A stretch of DNA of 32,645 nucleotides from Rhodocytophaga aerolata. Its GTDB lineage: Bacteria > Bacteroidota > Bacteroidia > Cytophagales > 172606-1. Location of the stretch: NCBI RefSeq assembly GCF_030503435.1, contig NZ_JAUKPO010000046.1, forward strand, positions 1 to 32,645, written 5' to 3'. The position numbers and the translations under genes are program-made. The notes beneath the pieces are model-generated. The model worked only from the letters and a program-made list of their open reading frames with translations, made no database searches and was not told the DNA's origin. Below, piece after piece: positions 1 through 7,037 of the stretch (the stretch's first letter is position 1; each line of letters opens with the position of its first letter).

Positions 1-93
1 TGGCTAACACTAAATCCGGCGTCAACCAGCCCTTCCCAAACACATAGCCTCACCGTAATGGACTGGTTTGCGAGGATTTTTGTTCCATTAGCA
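1..93 (+). repeat. attC-like imperfect palindrome preceding the DUF4375 gene
   Basis: This sequence folds back on itself. AAATCC (12-17) pairs with GGATTT (74-79), an unpaired stretch of about 6 by 5 nt follows, and AACCAG (24-29) pairs with CTGGTT (64-69) with GG/CC continuing inward. The outer GCTAA (3-7) pairs with TTAGC (88-92). The layout of stem, internal loop, stem and large terminal loop is the layout of integron attC sites. The inner strand CGTCAACC resembles the sites at 32384 and 32021 read in gene sense. It ends 13 nt before the start of the next gene. The attC assignment is inference, because the outer boxes are only near the canonical RYYYAAC/GTTRRRY form. Confidence 0.5.
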
Positions 94-106
94 CCTATTA
101 AAGAAT

Positions 107-409
107 ATGAAAGTACAGAAGTTTGGGGAAGAGAGAATCAGCGAACTAAAAAAGGTATTGGTAAGCTCCTCAGAGGAGGAATACTATTGGCAGATAATAG
201 ACTTTCTGTCTGAGAAGGTGAATTTAAGACAGCCTTTGAATCCTCTGCAAAAGCAGATTTTGGCTAGTGAAGTTTTAGACGGCGAAGTCAATAACGGAGG
301 CTTCGACCAATTTTACCGTAATTGGCAGTTGGAATATATTGACGATGCCATTGAAGGCTTCAAACAGTTTGGGGATGAGGCATTCATTCGATTAGCTCAA
401 GTATCCAAA
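107..409 (+). pseudogene. DUF4375 (DMP19-like) protein, truncated by an insertion sequence
   Basis: About 101 native residues remain. They contain EVLDGEVNNGGFDQFYRN, the signature of the DUF4375/DMP19-like family, an all-helical domain of unknown function. The frame stays open to 511, but everything after residue 101 is encoded by the inverted repeat of the inserted element, so the C-terminal part of the domain is lost and replaced by about 33 foreign residues. No continuation is found on the far side of the element. The gene follows an attC-like palindrome and is the size of a cassette gene. Its start ATG at 107 lies 13 nt after that site, with no clear ribosome binding site. Confidence 0.75.
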
Positions 410-497
410 CAGTGTACGTCGTCAGATAGAATTGGACAAGTGATGGCAAAAGGGAAGAGACAAATGAGTAAATTGTCTTACCCTAACCTCCACGATT

Positions 498-926
498 ATG
501 TCCAAAAATAACAAACGCCTTACGAAAGGTAGTACTACACCAGCCACTGCACAAGCAAGCAAAGAACCTACTAAGGTCGCTCCACCAAAGCTGCCCGTTT
601 TGTCAGTAATTAAAGACATTCAACGCCAAAGTCGTAAACACTACTCAGCTGAAGAAAAAATACGCATTGTTTTAGAAGGCTTACGTGGAGAGTCATCAGT
701 GGCAGAAATCTGCCGCAGAGAAGGCATCAACACAAACATCTACTACCGCTGGAGCAAAGAGTTTTTAGAAGCAGGCAAGAAACGCCTGCTAGGCGATACG
801 ATTCGGGAGGCCACAGCTCCGGAAGTGCAGACTATGAAAACAGAAAACGAAGCTTTGAAGCAGCTGGTAGCTGAGCTAAGTCTGGAGAATCGCTTGTTAA
901 AAAAAAGCTTGAAAGCGGAAGAATAA
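498..926 (+). CDS. IS3-family transposase OrfA (helix-turn-helix)
   Basis: A protein of 142 residues that binds the element ends as the DNA-recognition part of the transposase. After a Lys/Thr/Pro-rich N-terminus, residues of about 50-100 form the Tnp_1/HTH domain (YSAEEKIRIVLEGLRGE, AEICRREGI, YYRWSKEF). A C-terminal leucine-rich coiled coil (ENEALKQLVAELSLENRLL) is typical for OrfA multimerisation. Near the end, an A8 run (899-906) gives a possible A-AAA-AAA slip site. Moving to -1 at this point opens a continuous frame into OrfB. Confidence 0.9.
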   Translation: MSKNNKRLTKGSTTPATAQASKEPTKVAPPKLPVLSVIKDIQRQSRKHYSAEEKIRIVLEGLRGESSVAEICRREGINTNIYYRWSKEFLEAGKKRLLGDTIREATAPEVQTMKTENEALKQLVAELSLENRLLKKSLKAEE

Positions 927-943
927 CCAAACCTAATAAGCGT

Positions 944-1918
944 ATGACACAGGCAGAGAAAATGGAAATTATTACTATTGTCGAACAATCACAGCTAAGT
1001 GTAAAAGCAACTTTGACAGAGCTAGCTATTGCCCGCTCTACTTTCTATCAATGGTACAAGCAATACTTGGCTAAGGGATATGAGGGATTAGCTTCTCGGC
1101 CAGTGGAACGAAGAGGCTATTGGAATCAGCTACCGCTCAAGGAACAAGAACAAATCGTCATGCTCGCTTTAGAACGGCCAGATCTTTCCTGTCGGGAACT
1201 GGCTTGCTATATCACCGATCGGGAAAGGTGGTTTGTGTCTGAATCTACTGTCTATCGAATTCTCAAAAGGCATGGCTTAGTCACTACGCCTGCTTACCGG
1301 CTGATGGAAGCAGCCGACCACTTTGCTAACCCAACTACAGCTACTCATCAGCTGTGGCAAACAGATTTTACCTATTTTAAAATTCAGGGTTGGGGCTGGT
1401 ACTATTTATCAACTGTCATGGATGATTACTCTCGCTTCATCCTTTCTTGGCAGCTTTGCTCAACCATGCAAGCTGTGGATGCCGAACGAACGCTGCAGCA
1501 AGCCATGCGTGTAGCCCATTTAAAAGAAGAGCAAAGACCGAAGGTATTAACCGATAATGGATCTGCTTTCGTAGGAAAATACCTGCGGGAATATTTTGAT
1601 AAGCAGCATATTGAGCATATCAAATGTGCTCCACATCATCCTATGACACAAGGAAAAATTGAACGCTATCATCGGTCAATGAAAAACCTACTCCTGTTGG
1701 AGTTTTATTACCTGCCACAAGAGTTAGAAAGGCGGATTGAAGAGTGGGTAAATTATTACAACCATCATCGGTATCATGAGTCATTAGATAACTTAACGCC
1801 GGCTGATGTATTCTTTGATCGCAAGCAGGAAAAGCTCAAGCAAAGAGAAAAAACTAAACAGCTTACCCTAATTAAAAGAAGAAAAAGTTATATTCGTCAA
1901 CAAGTACAAACCCTATGA
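944..1918 (+). CDS. IS3-family transposase OrfB (DDE integrase core)
   Basis: A protein of 324 residues carrying the catalytic rve/DDE domain. The acidic triad is visible: Asp in WQTDFTYF, Asp in LTDNGSAF, and Glu in QGKIERYHRS, with 35 residues between the second Asp and the Glu. Upstream is an HTH_21/Homeodomain-like region (ARSTFYQWYKQY, SESTVYRILKRHGL). The frame is open from 905 without a stop, so the active product is probably an OrfAB fusion made by -1 frameshifting and the ATG at 944 may be little used. The C-terminus is Lys/Arg-rich. Confidence 0.9.
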   Translation: MTQAEKMEIITIVEQSQLSVKATLTELAIARSTFYQWYKQYLAKGYEGLASRPVERRGYWNQLPLKEQEQIVMLALERPDLSCRELACYITDRERWFVSESTVYRILKRHGLVTTPAYRLMEAADHFANPTTATHQLWQTDFTYFKIQGWGWYYLSTVMDDYSRFILSWQLCSTMQAVDAERTLQQAMRVAHLKEEQRPKVLTDNGSAFVGKYLREYFDKQHIEHIKCAPHHPMTQGKIERYHRSMKNLLLLEFYYLPQELERRIEEWVNYYNHHRYHESLDNLTPADVFFDRKQEKLKQREKTKQLTLIKRRKSYIRQQVQTL

Positions 1919-1974
1919 ATCTGCTCCTTCCCTTTTGCCATCACTTGTCCAATTCTATCTGACGACGTACACTG

Positions 1975-2100
1975 TAAATCAAGTCGCTCTTTATCTGATA
2001 ACCTGTGTATGGCTTTTTTTAGCTCCTTTTCGAATAAAAGCTGACAAAAACCCACTTTTGTTAAAATAATCTTACCACATTCGAGCACACTAGTTTTCAT
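1975..2100 (-). pseudogene. 5' stump of an unidentified gene, cut by the IS3 element
   Basis: On the minus strand an ATG at 2100 starts a frame of 42 native residues (containing VLECGKIILTKV and KELKKAIHRLSDKERLDL) that then runs into the inverted repeat and ends at 1897 with 25 IS-encoded residues. The amphipathic, Lys/Glu-rich composition looks coding. No family was recognised with confidence. It faces the DUF4375 stump on the other side of the element, so the two are not halves of one gene. Confidence 0.45.
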
Positions 2101-2229
2101 CGTAAAAGCATTTAGAAATCCCCTATATTCACTTATTAAATAACAGCTTTGCTTAAAACACAATTCAAGCATAGAATGCATAAACATAGCCGCTGAACTG
2201 ATATAGCAACAAATATAGTCTATCAACAT

Positions 2230-2632
2230 TAAGCTGGGATTAGAGTAAGATTAGAATATAATTAGAAGTCAGGCTCCCTGTCTTTCGGATGGGTTTTGGG
2301 AATAGAATGTTGTTTAACGTATGTCTGTTGCTATGAAAACGAGTTACCCGAAAGGGGCATAATTTTTAACTTGGGCATATGTTCAAAAACATAATTATAG
2401 CTTTTCATTAAACCACAAATTTTCTATCATTAAGCGCTTAACTGATCGTCTACTTTTTCAAGGGAAGACCATAGCCCCTATTCCAGATAAAGTGGATACT
2501 AAGGTAAGTACGAAAGCCCAGTCTTTTTACTTGCCATTACTGTATTGGTTTAGAATGTGTAATATATTCTTTTCCCACCTTCCACTTTTACGGTGGAACC
2601 CCACTTCAAATTGATTTTAGCTCTGTTCTATT
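2230..2632. other. AT-rich spacer without a convincing gene
   Basis: About 400 bp lie between the IS-flanking stump and the end of the sulfatase operon. No coding frame with recognisable protein features was found on either strand. A 6-bp hairpin TTCCAC/GTGGAA (2580-2598) lies just past the FGE stop but lacks a T-run, so it is at best a weak transcript end. Confidence 0.5.
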
Positions 2633-3817
2633 TTATTTCTTGTCCAATACACAGCGAAAACCTGTATGGGAAAGGCCAGTATCGGGACTTGATTTCATTC
2701 TGGCGGCTACCCGGTAGCCGGAACAGTAGGAATCATTACAAAGAAAGGAGCCTCCTCTTACTACTTTCTTAGGTGTAGTAGGCTCATCAGGATCAAAGCT
2801 GGCTTCAGGTCCCTGAGGATTGGTGCTGACTTTAGCAATGGTTTTGTAATAGCTCACATGATACCAATCCTGACACCACTCCCATACATTACCAGCCATG
2901 TCATATAATCCATAGGCATTGGCCGGAAAAGATTGTACTGGAGCTAATCCGTAGAACTGATCCCGGTTGATGTTCTGATTGGGAAACTGCCCCTGCCAGG
3001 AGTTAGCTTTTACTGCTCCCTGATCTATATTTTCATTGCCCCAGGGATAGATAGTATTGGGGTTGCCCCCTCTGGCTGCCCATTCCCATTCGGCTTCTGT
3101 GGGCAGGCGTTTACCTGCCCATCTGGCATAGGCTACAGCATCATCCCATGATACATGTACTACCGGATAGTTTTCTTTGCCTGCAATAGTACTTTGGGGC
3201 CCTTGCGGGTGCTTCCAGTCAGCTCCTGCCACCCATTGCCACCACTGGCTTGCATTGTTGAGTTGAATGGGATGATTGGGTGGGGAGAAGACCAGTGAGC
3301 TGGGCACCAACACCTCATCTGACGGCTTGGGTGTGCCGGGAGGTAATTGTTTTTTTAGTTCTTCCCAGTCAGGTTTTCTTTCGGCAGTAGTGAAATAGCC
3401 GGTAGATTCTACAAACTTGCGGAACTGCGCATTGGTTACTTCATGGGTATCCATGTAGAAGCCTTTCACTTTTACCTGGTGTTTAGGATATTCATCACTA
3501 CGGGCTTGTTTATTGTCTGCCCCCATCAAAAATTCGCCTTCAGGTATCCATACCATACCTGCAGTGGAAGCTTCGCCTGTCTGTACTGGAAGTGTGTCTA
3601 TGGTGTGGCTGCTTGCAAAACGTTGTGGAATGCCGCTATGGCAGGAGAGGGAATCATTGGAAATAGAAGTTGCTAGTGTATCCGTTGTTTGCTCTGTTGT
3701 GGAAGTCTGCCGTGTTTCGCATCCCCAAATGAAGTATACTAGTAAAAGCAGGTAGAATAATTTTATAAAGGTATAAATATTTATAAAATGGGTTAGGCTA
3801 AATATTTTATTCAACAT
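2633..3817 (-). CDS. Exported formylglycine-generating enzyme (SUMF1/FGE-sulfatase domain)
   Basis: FGE oxidises the active-site cysteine of sulfatases to formylglycine. This protein has 394 residues, with a hydrophobic N-terminal segment ending in IWGC (Cys33, probably a lipoprotein or signal anchor), a Thr/Ser-rich linker, then the FGE fold from GMVWIPEGEFLMG (about 87). Family hallmarks are DTHEVTNAQFRKFV, LPTEAEWEWAARGG, YPWGNE, GNVWEWCQDWY and a terminal GFRC. The redox pair of aerobic FGE is present as Cys360 and Cys365 (LCNDSYC), which separates it from the many FGE-like paralogues without cysteines. It is the last gene of the sulfatase operon, 86 nt after a sulfatase, so it most likely matures the five sulfatases encoded upstream. 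The export signal implies this happens outside the cytoplasm. Confidence 0.88.
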   Translation of the reverse strand: MLNKIFSLTHFINIYTFIKLFYLLLLVYFIWGCETRQTSTTEQTTDTLATSISNDSLSCHSGIPQRFASSHTIDTLPVQTGEASTAGMVWIPEGEFLMGADNKQARSDEYPKHQVKVKGFYMDTHEVTNAQFRKFVESTGYFTTAERKPDWEELKKQLPPGTPKPSDEVLVPSSLVFSPPNHPIQLNNASQWWQWVAGADWKHPQGPQSTIAGKENYPVVHVSWDDAVAYARWAGKRLPTEAEWEWAARGGNPNTIYPWGNENIDQGAVKANSWQGQFPNQNINRDQFYGLAPVQSFPANAYGLYDMAGNVWEWCQDWYHVSYYKTIAKVSTNPQGPEASFDPDEPTTPKKVVRGGSFLCNDSYCSGYRVAARMKSSPDTGLSHTGFRCVLDKK

Positions 3818-3903
3818 CTATCTCTTTCAGTTTTTATTTAATATCCTTCATATATTTCTAAAACTAAAATTAAATTGACAGGCCTGCTGCAGTACTTAAA
3901 GAT

Positions 3904-5343
3904 TTATTTGTTAACAATGCGCTTTTCTAGTTTACTTTCAACCCATTCTACTGTAGCGGAGTGTTTGCGTACTATTTCATCAATTTCTTTTACTACCTGA
4001 GGATGTTTATCAATGATGTTGAACCTTTCAGAGGGATCGTGTTGCAAATTGAACAACTGATAAGTTTCCAGCTTCTCCACTTTTTCAGGATAACCCAAGG
4101 GATTATTGCGGTAATAATACAGCTTGAAATCACCTTTTCTGGCTGCAAAAATACGGGTGCCATGATAATAAAACATTTCATTTCTGGGACTTGTATTTTC
4201 TCCATTCAATACAGAGGAAAGGTCGTAGCCATCATAGATCCTGTCATTAGACAATTTTGCACCAGCTATTTTACTAATTGTTGGTAAAAGATCCAGGGTA
4301 CTTCCCATTTTGGATATAACTGCAGGCTTTATTTTGCCGGGAGACCAGAAAATAGCTGGTACACGCACACCCCCTTCATAGCTGGTACCTTTGGCGCCAA
4401 ATAAAGCACCGGCACTTCCTCCGTGTTCATCAAAAATTACCCAGGGGCCATTGTCTGATGTAAATATAACATACGTATTTTTATCCAAACCCTCCTTTTT
4501 CAATGTGTTAAGAATTTGCCCCACGCTCCAATCTATCTCTTCAATCACATCACCATACAAACCCCTTTCACTTTTTCCTCTGAAATCCTGGGAAGCAAAT
4601 AGCGGAACATGTGGAAGAGAATGCGCTAGATACAGAAAGAATGGTTTCTTTTTATGTTCAGAGATAAATTTTATAGCTTCCTGCGTATATCGCTTGGTAA
4701 TGGTATTCTGGTCAGCAGGTTTTTCTATAACTTCCGTATTCCGCATTAATGGAACCTGAAAATATTCAATTTTAGCATTCATAAGCGCTTGGCGAGGTTC
4801 TATGGAGTTGACGCGGTCCATATCATTACTATATGGGATTCCATAGTAGGAATCAAACCCATGACTTGTAGGCAAATACTGTGGCAGGTGTCCTAAGTGC
4901 CATTTTCCAATAGCAGCCGTGCTATAGCCTGTTTCTTTTAATACTTTAGCTATGGTTTTTTCACTGGCAGGAAGGCCACCATCTGAATCAGGGAATAATA
5001 CACGTCTAGTATCACTGCACATTCCACTCCTAACGGGCAACCGTCCGGTTAACAAGCCTGCTCTAGAAGGAGTACAAACATTGGCAGCTACATAAAAGCT
5101 TGTCCATTTTTGCCCCTCTACAGCCATTTTATCAATATTAGGCGTTTTAATAGTAGGATGGCCATAACAACCCAGATCCCCATACCCTTGGTCATCTGTA
5201 AAGATGATAACAAAGTTGGGTTTGTCATTATTAGTCTGCGCGACCATCTCAGTGTTTGCCAATAAAACAAGCAATAGACTATAGAAGACTGTTATGCTAA
5301 TATAATAGTTTGAATACCATCCAATTGGCTTGCAATATTTCAT
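3904..5343 (-). CDS. Sulfatase (S1 family, arylsulfatase A/GALNS-like)
   Basis: This is a 479-residue exported sulfatase with an N-terminal hydrophobic signal ending near MVAQ. The metal-site pair is Asp50-Asp51 (FTDDQGYGD). The formylglycine motif is CTPSRAGLLTG with Cys90. Other catalytic markers are GKWHLG, LPHVPLF and FTSDNGP. The stretch GFDSYYGIPYSNDMDR resembles the arylsulfatase A/N-acetylgalactosamine-6-sulfatase branch, but the substrate cannot be set from sequence alone. It starts 10 nt after the preceding sulfatase stop, so the two are translationally close. It appears more AT-rich than the susC-proximal sulfatases, which would fit a separate origin for this end of the operon. Confidence 0.92.
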   Translation of the reverse strand: MKYCKPIGWYSNYYISITVFYSLLLVLLANTEMVAQTNNDKPNFVIIFTDDQGYGDLGCYGHPTIKTPNIDKMAVEGQKWTSFYVAANVCTPSRAGLLTGRLPVRSGMCSDTRRVLFPDSDGGLPASEKTIAKVLKETGYSTAAIGKWHLGHLPQYLPTSHGFDSYYGIPYSNDMDRVNSIEPRQALMNAKIEYFQVPLMRNTEVIEKPADQNTITKRYTQEAIKFISEHKKKPFFLYLAHSLPHVPLFASQDFRGKSERGLYGDVIEEIDWSVGQILNTLKKEGLDKNTYVIFTSDNGPWVIFDEHGGSAGALFGAKGTSYEGGVRVPAIFWSPGKIKPAVISKMGSTLDLLPTISKIAGAKLSNDRIYDGYDLSSVLNGENTSPRNEMFYYHGTRIFAARKGDFKLYYYRNNPLGYPEKVEKLETYQLFNLQHDPSERFNIIDKHPQVVKEIDEIVRKHSATVEWVESKLEKRIVNK

Positions 5344-5353
5344 ACGCTGCTGG

Positions 5354-6775
5354 TTAGTGTTTAGGAATATAAGTACCCTTTTCAGTTAGTGTAGCAGGCT
5401 GTTGCCAGGGCACTTGTCCACTTTTCTGGATATGCATCATCAGCAAATTATTTAATTGTATGTAAACCTCAGGTTGCTGGGCTATTACATTATTCTGCTC
5501 GAATGGATCCTCTTTCAGGTTGTAGAGTTCCATAGGCTGATAAGGACTATTTTGCAGCAATTTCCAGTTGCCTTGCCGGAGTGCATAAATACATTGACCT
5601 CCGTATTTGGTGCCACCTTCTCTACGTATAAAATAAAGCGGCCGGTCTTCTTCAGGGAGTGATTGCCCCAGCAATGTTTTCAAAAAACTTCTACCTTCAA
5701 TAGTATGGTCTAACGTTACATTGGCCACTTCAAGTACTGTAGGATACAAATCCATAGATAAATTAACCTGGTCAGAAACAGTTCCTGCTTTTATTTTACC
5801 TGACCAGGTAATAATGGTTGGCACCCTGAGGCCTCCTTCATACATACTCTCTTTGCCATCCCGTACCGGACCATTGTTAGCCATACTTGGTAAATGGCCC
5901 CCATTGTCACTGGTGAAAATAATAAGTGTATTTTCATATTGCCCGCTTTCTTTTAAGGCATTGATTACTTTTCCTATACCATCATCCATATGCTCAATAA
6001 ATGCTACCAGCTCTGCCCTTTTATCTTTGATTCCCGGTTCACGTTGTTTTACTTTTTGCACCCACTCTTTGGGTGGCTGCACCGGGAAATGAGGTGCATT
6101 ATAAGCCAGATACAGGAAGAACGGCTGCTTGTCCTTTGCCTGTTTTTTAATATATTCTGCCGACCATTGGGTAAAAAGATCTGTAGCATGTTCCTTGGGA
6201 TCAATCACTTTATCATTGAGGCGCATATAATTAATCCCATGCCGCAGGTGTGTCCAGTAATCATCCATCATGTCTCCCAGCCATCCGTGGAAATATTCAA
6301 AGCCGTGCATATTAGGTATATTAGGTGCTTCTAGCCCCAGATGCCATTTACCAATGAGAGCCGTGTGGTAATCGGCTTTTTTTAACATGGTAGGCAGCAG
6401 TATAGCTTTTGGATCGAGATATCCCCAGTTATCCTTTGCATAGGTACGAATTACACCAGGCACGCCTACTTGATCCTGGTAGCGGCCGCTGAGCAGGGCA
6501 GCACGTGTGGGCGAGCAAACTGTACTGTTGGCATAAAAATTATCAAACCTCATTCCCTCCTTGGCCAACCTGTCTATGTTGGGTGTGCGGATATCTTTGG
6601 TTCCGTAATAGGACACGTCATGATAACCCTGGTCATCTGTCAAAATTAACAGAATGTTTGGAGGAGATTGCGCTTGTGATTGAGCAAGAACACTTAATGC
6701 ACATGCAATGAGGCTCAGTATAGCTACTGATCGAATAGGAAAAGCACCTCTCATCTTATATAATCTTATCTTCAT
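5354..6775 (-). CDS. Sulfatase (S1 family) with CSPTR formylglycine motif
   Basis: A 473-residue exported sulfatase whose signal peptide ends around LAQSQAQS. The metal pair is Asp47-Asp48 (LTDDQGYHD). The modified cysteine is Cys87 in CSPTRAALLSG, a Thr variant of the usual CxPSR that is found in functional family members. GKWHLG, APHFPVQ and FTSDNGG complete the active site. The C-terminal part has the usual RQGNWKLL...ELYNLKEDPFEQNN layout of the sulfatase C-terminal subdomain. It starts 17 nt after the stop of the susD relic, a spacing that suggests it once followed a complete susD. A second ATG at 6754 is possible. The substrate is unknown. Confidence 0.92.
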   Translation of the reverse strand: MKIRLYKMRGAFPIRSVAILSLIACALSVLAQSQAQSPPNILLILTDDQGYHDVSYYGTKDIRTPNIDRLAKEGMRFDNFYANSTVCSPTRAALLSGRYQDQVGVPGVIRTYAKDNWGYLDPKAILLPTMLKKADYHTALIGKWHLGLEAPNIPNMHGFEYFHGWLGDMMDDYWTHLRHGINYMRLNDKVIDPKEHATDLFTQWSAEYIKKQAKDKQPFFLYLAYNAPHFPVQPPKEWVQKVKQREPGIKDKRAELVAFIEHMDDGIGKVINALKESGQYENTLIIFTSDNGGHLPSMANNGPVRDGKESMYEGGLRVPTIITWSGKIKAGTVSDQVNLSMDLYPTVLEVANVTLDHTIEGRSFLKTLLGQSLPEEDRPLYFIRREGGTKYGGQCIYALRQGNWKLLQNSPYQPMELYNLKEDPFEQNNVIAQQPEVYIQLNNLLMMHIQKSGQVPWQQPATLTEKGTYIPKH

Positions 6776-6792
6776 TTACAGCGGTTTACAAT

Positions 6793-6906
6793 TTACCAGA
6801 TCAGATTTTGAACCAGATTGGGGTTAAGTTCCCGCTCTTTTTGCGGAAATGGCCACAGGTAATCTCTACCTTCATTAAATACTCTCTCAGAAGCGGGTAC
6901 TTCAAT
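6793..6906 (-). pseudogene. Relic of a second SusD: last 37 codons only
   Basis: The minus-strand reading contains VFNEGRDYLWPFPQ followed by KERELNPNLVQN and ends at a TAA. This matches the conserved C-terminal tail of SusD/RagB lipoproteins (LWPIPQxExxxNPNLxQNPGY). The intact SusD at 11615 ends with the related VWPIPQ and LTQNNGY. Upstream of about 6906 the similarity stops and the frame becomes unstructured hydrophobic residues. Nothing else of the gene or of a matching susC is present. It is a deletion scar, not an active gene. The position directly ahead of a sulfatase is where susD normally sits. Confidence 0.72.
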
Positions 6907-7037
6907 TGTTATTAAAGTTACATTACGGACGATGTTCCAGCAAATAAAGAAAATGGGCAAAATGTGAAAGAGAAATATGTATGACAAGAGTCTATGTACT
7001 TATCTCACATATTAGGATTACTATACACAATTCTGTT

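Larger units (their letters stand above)
410..1974 (+). mobile_element. Complete IS3-family insertion sequence with 48-bp terminal inverted repeats
   Basis: The element is about 1565 bp long. Positions 410-457 are a perfect 48-bp inverted repeat of 1927-1974, beginning CAGTGTACGTCGTCAG on each end. Inside lie orfA and orfB of an IS3-type transposase joined by a probable -1 frameshift. The flanks (AAA before, TAA after) show no convincing target duplication, and the genes on the two sides are unrelated and convergent. The terminal repeat is unusually long for IS3, and the element ends could be 1-2 bp further in. Confidence 0.88.

Noticed and set aside
2580-2598. Hairpin TTCCAC/GTGGAA after the FGE gene as operon terminator
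   Set aside because: The stem is only 6 bp and has no T-run on the minus strand.
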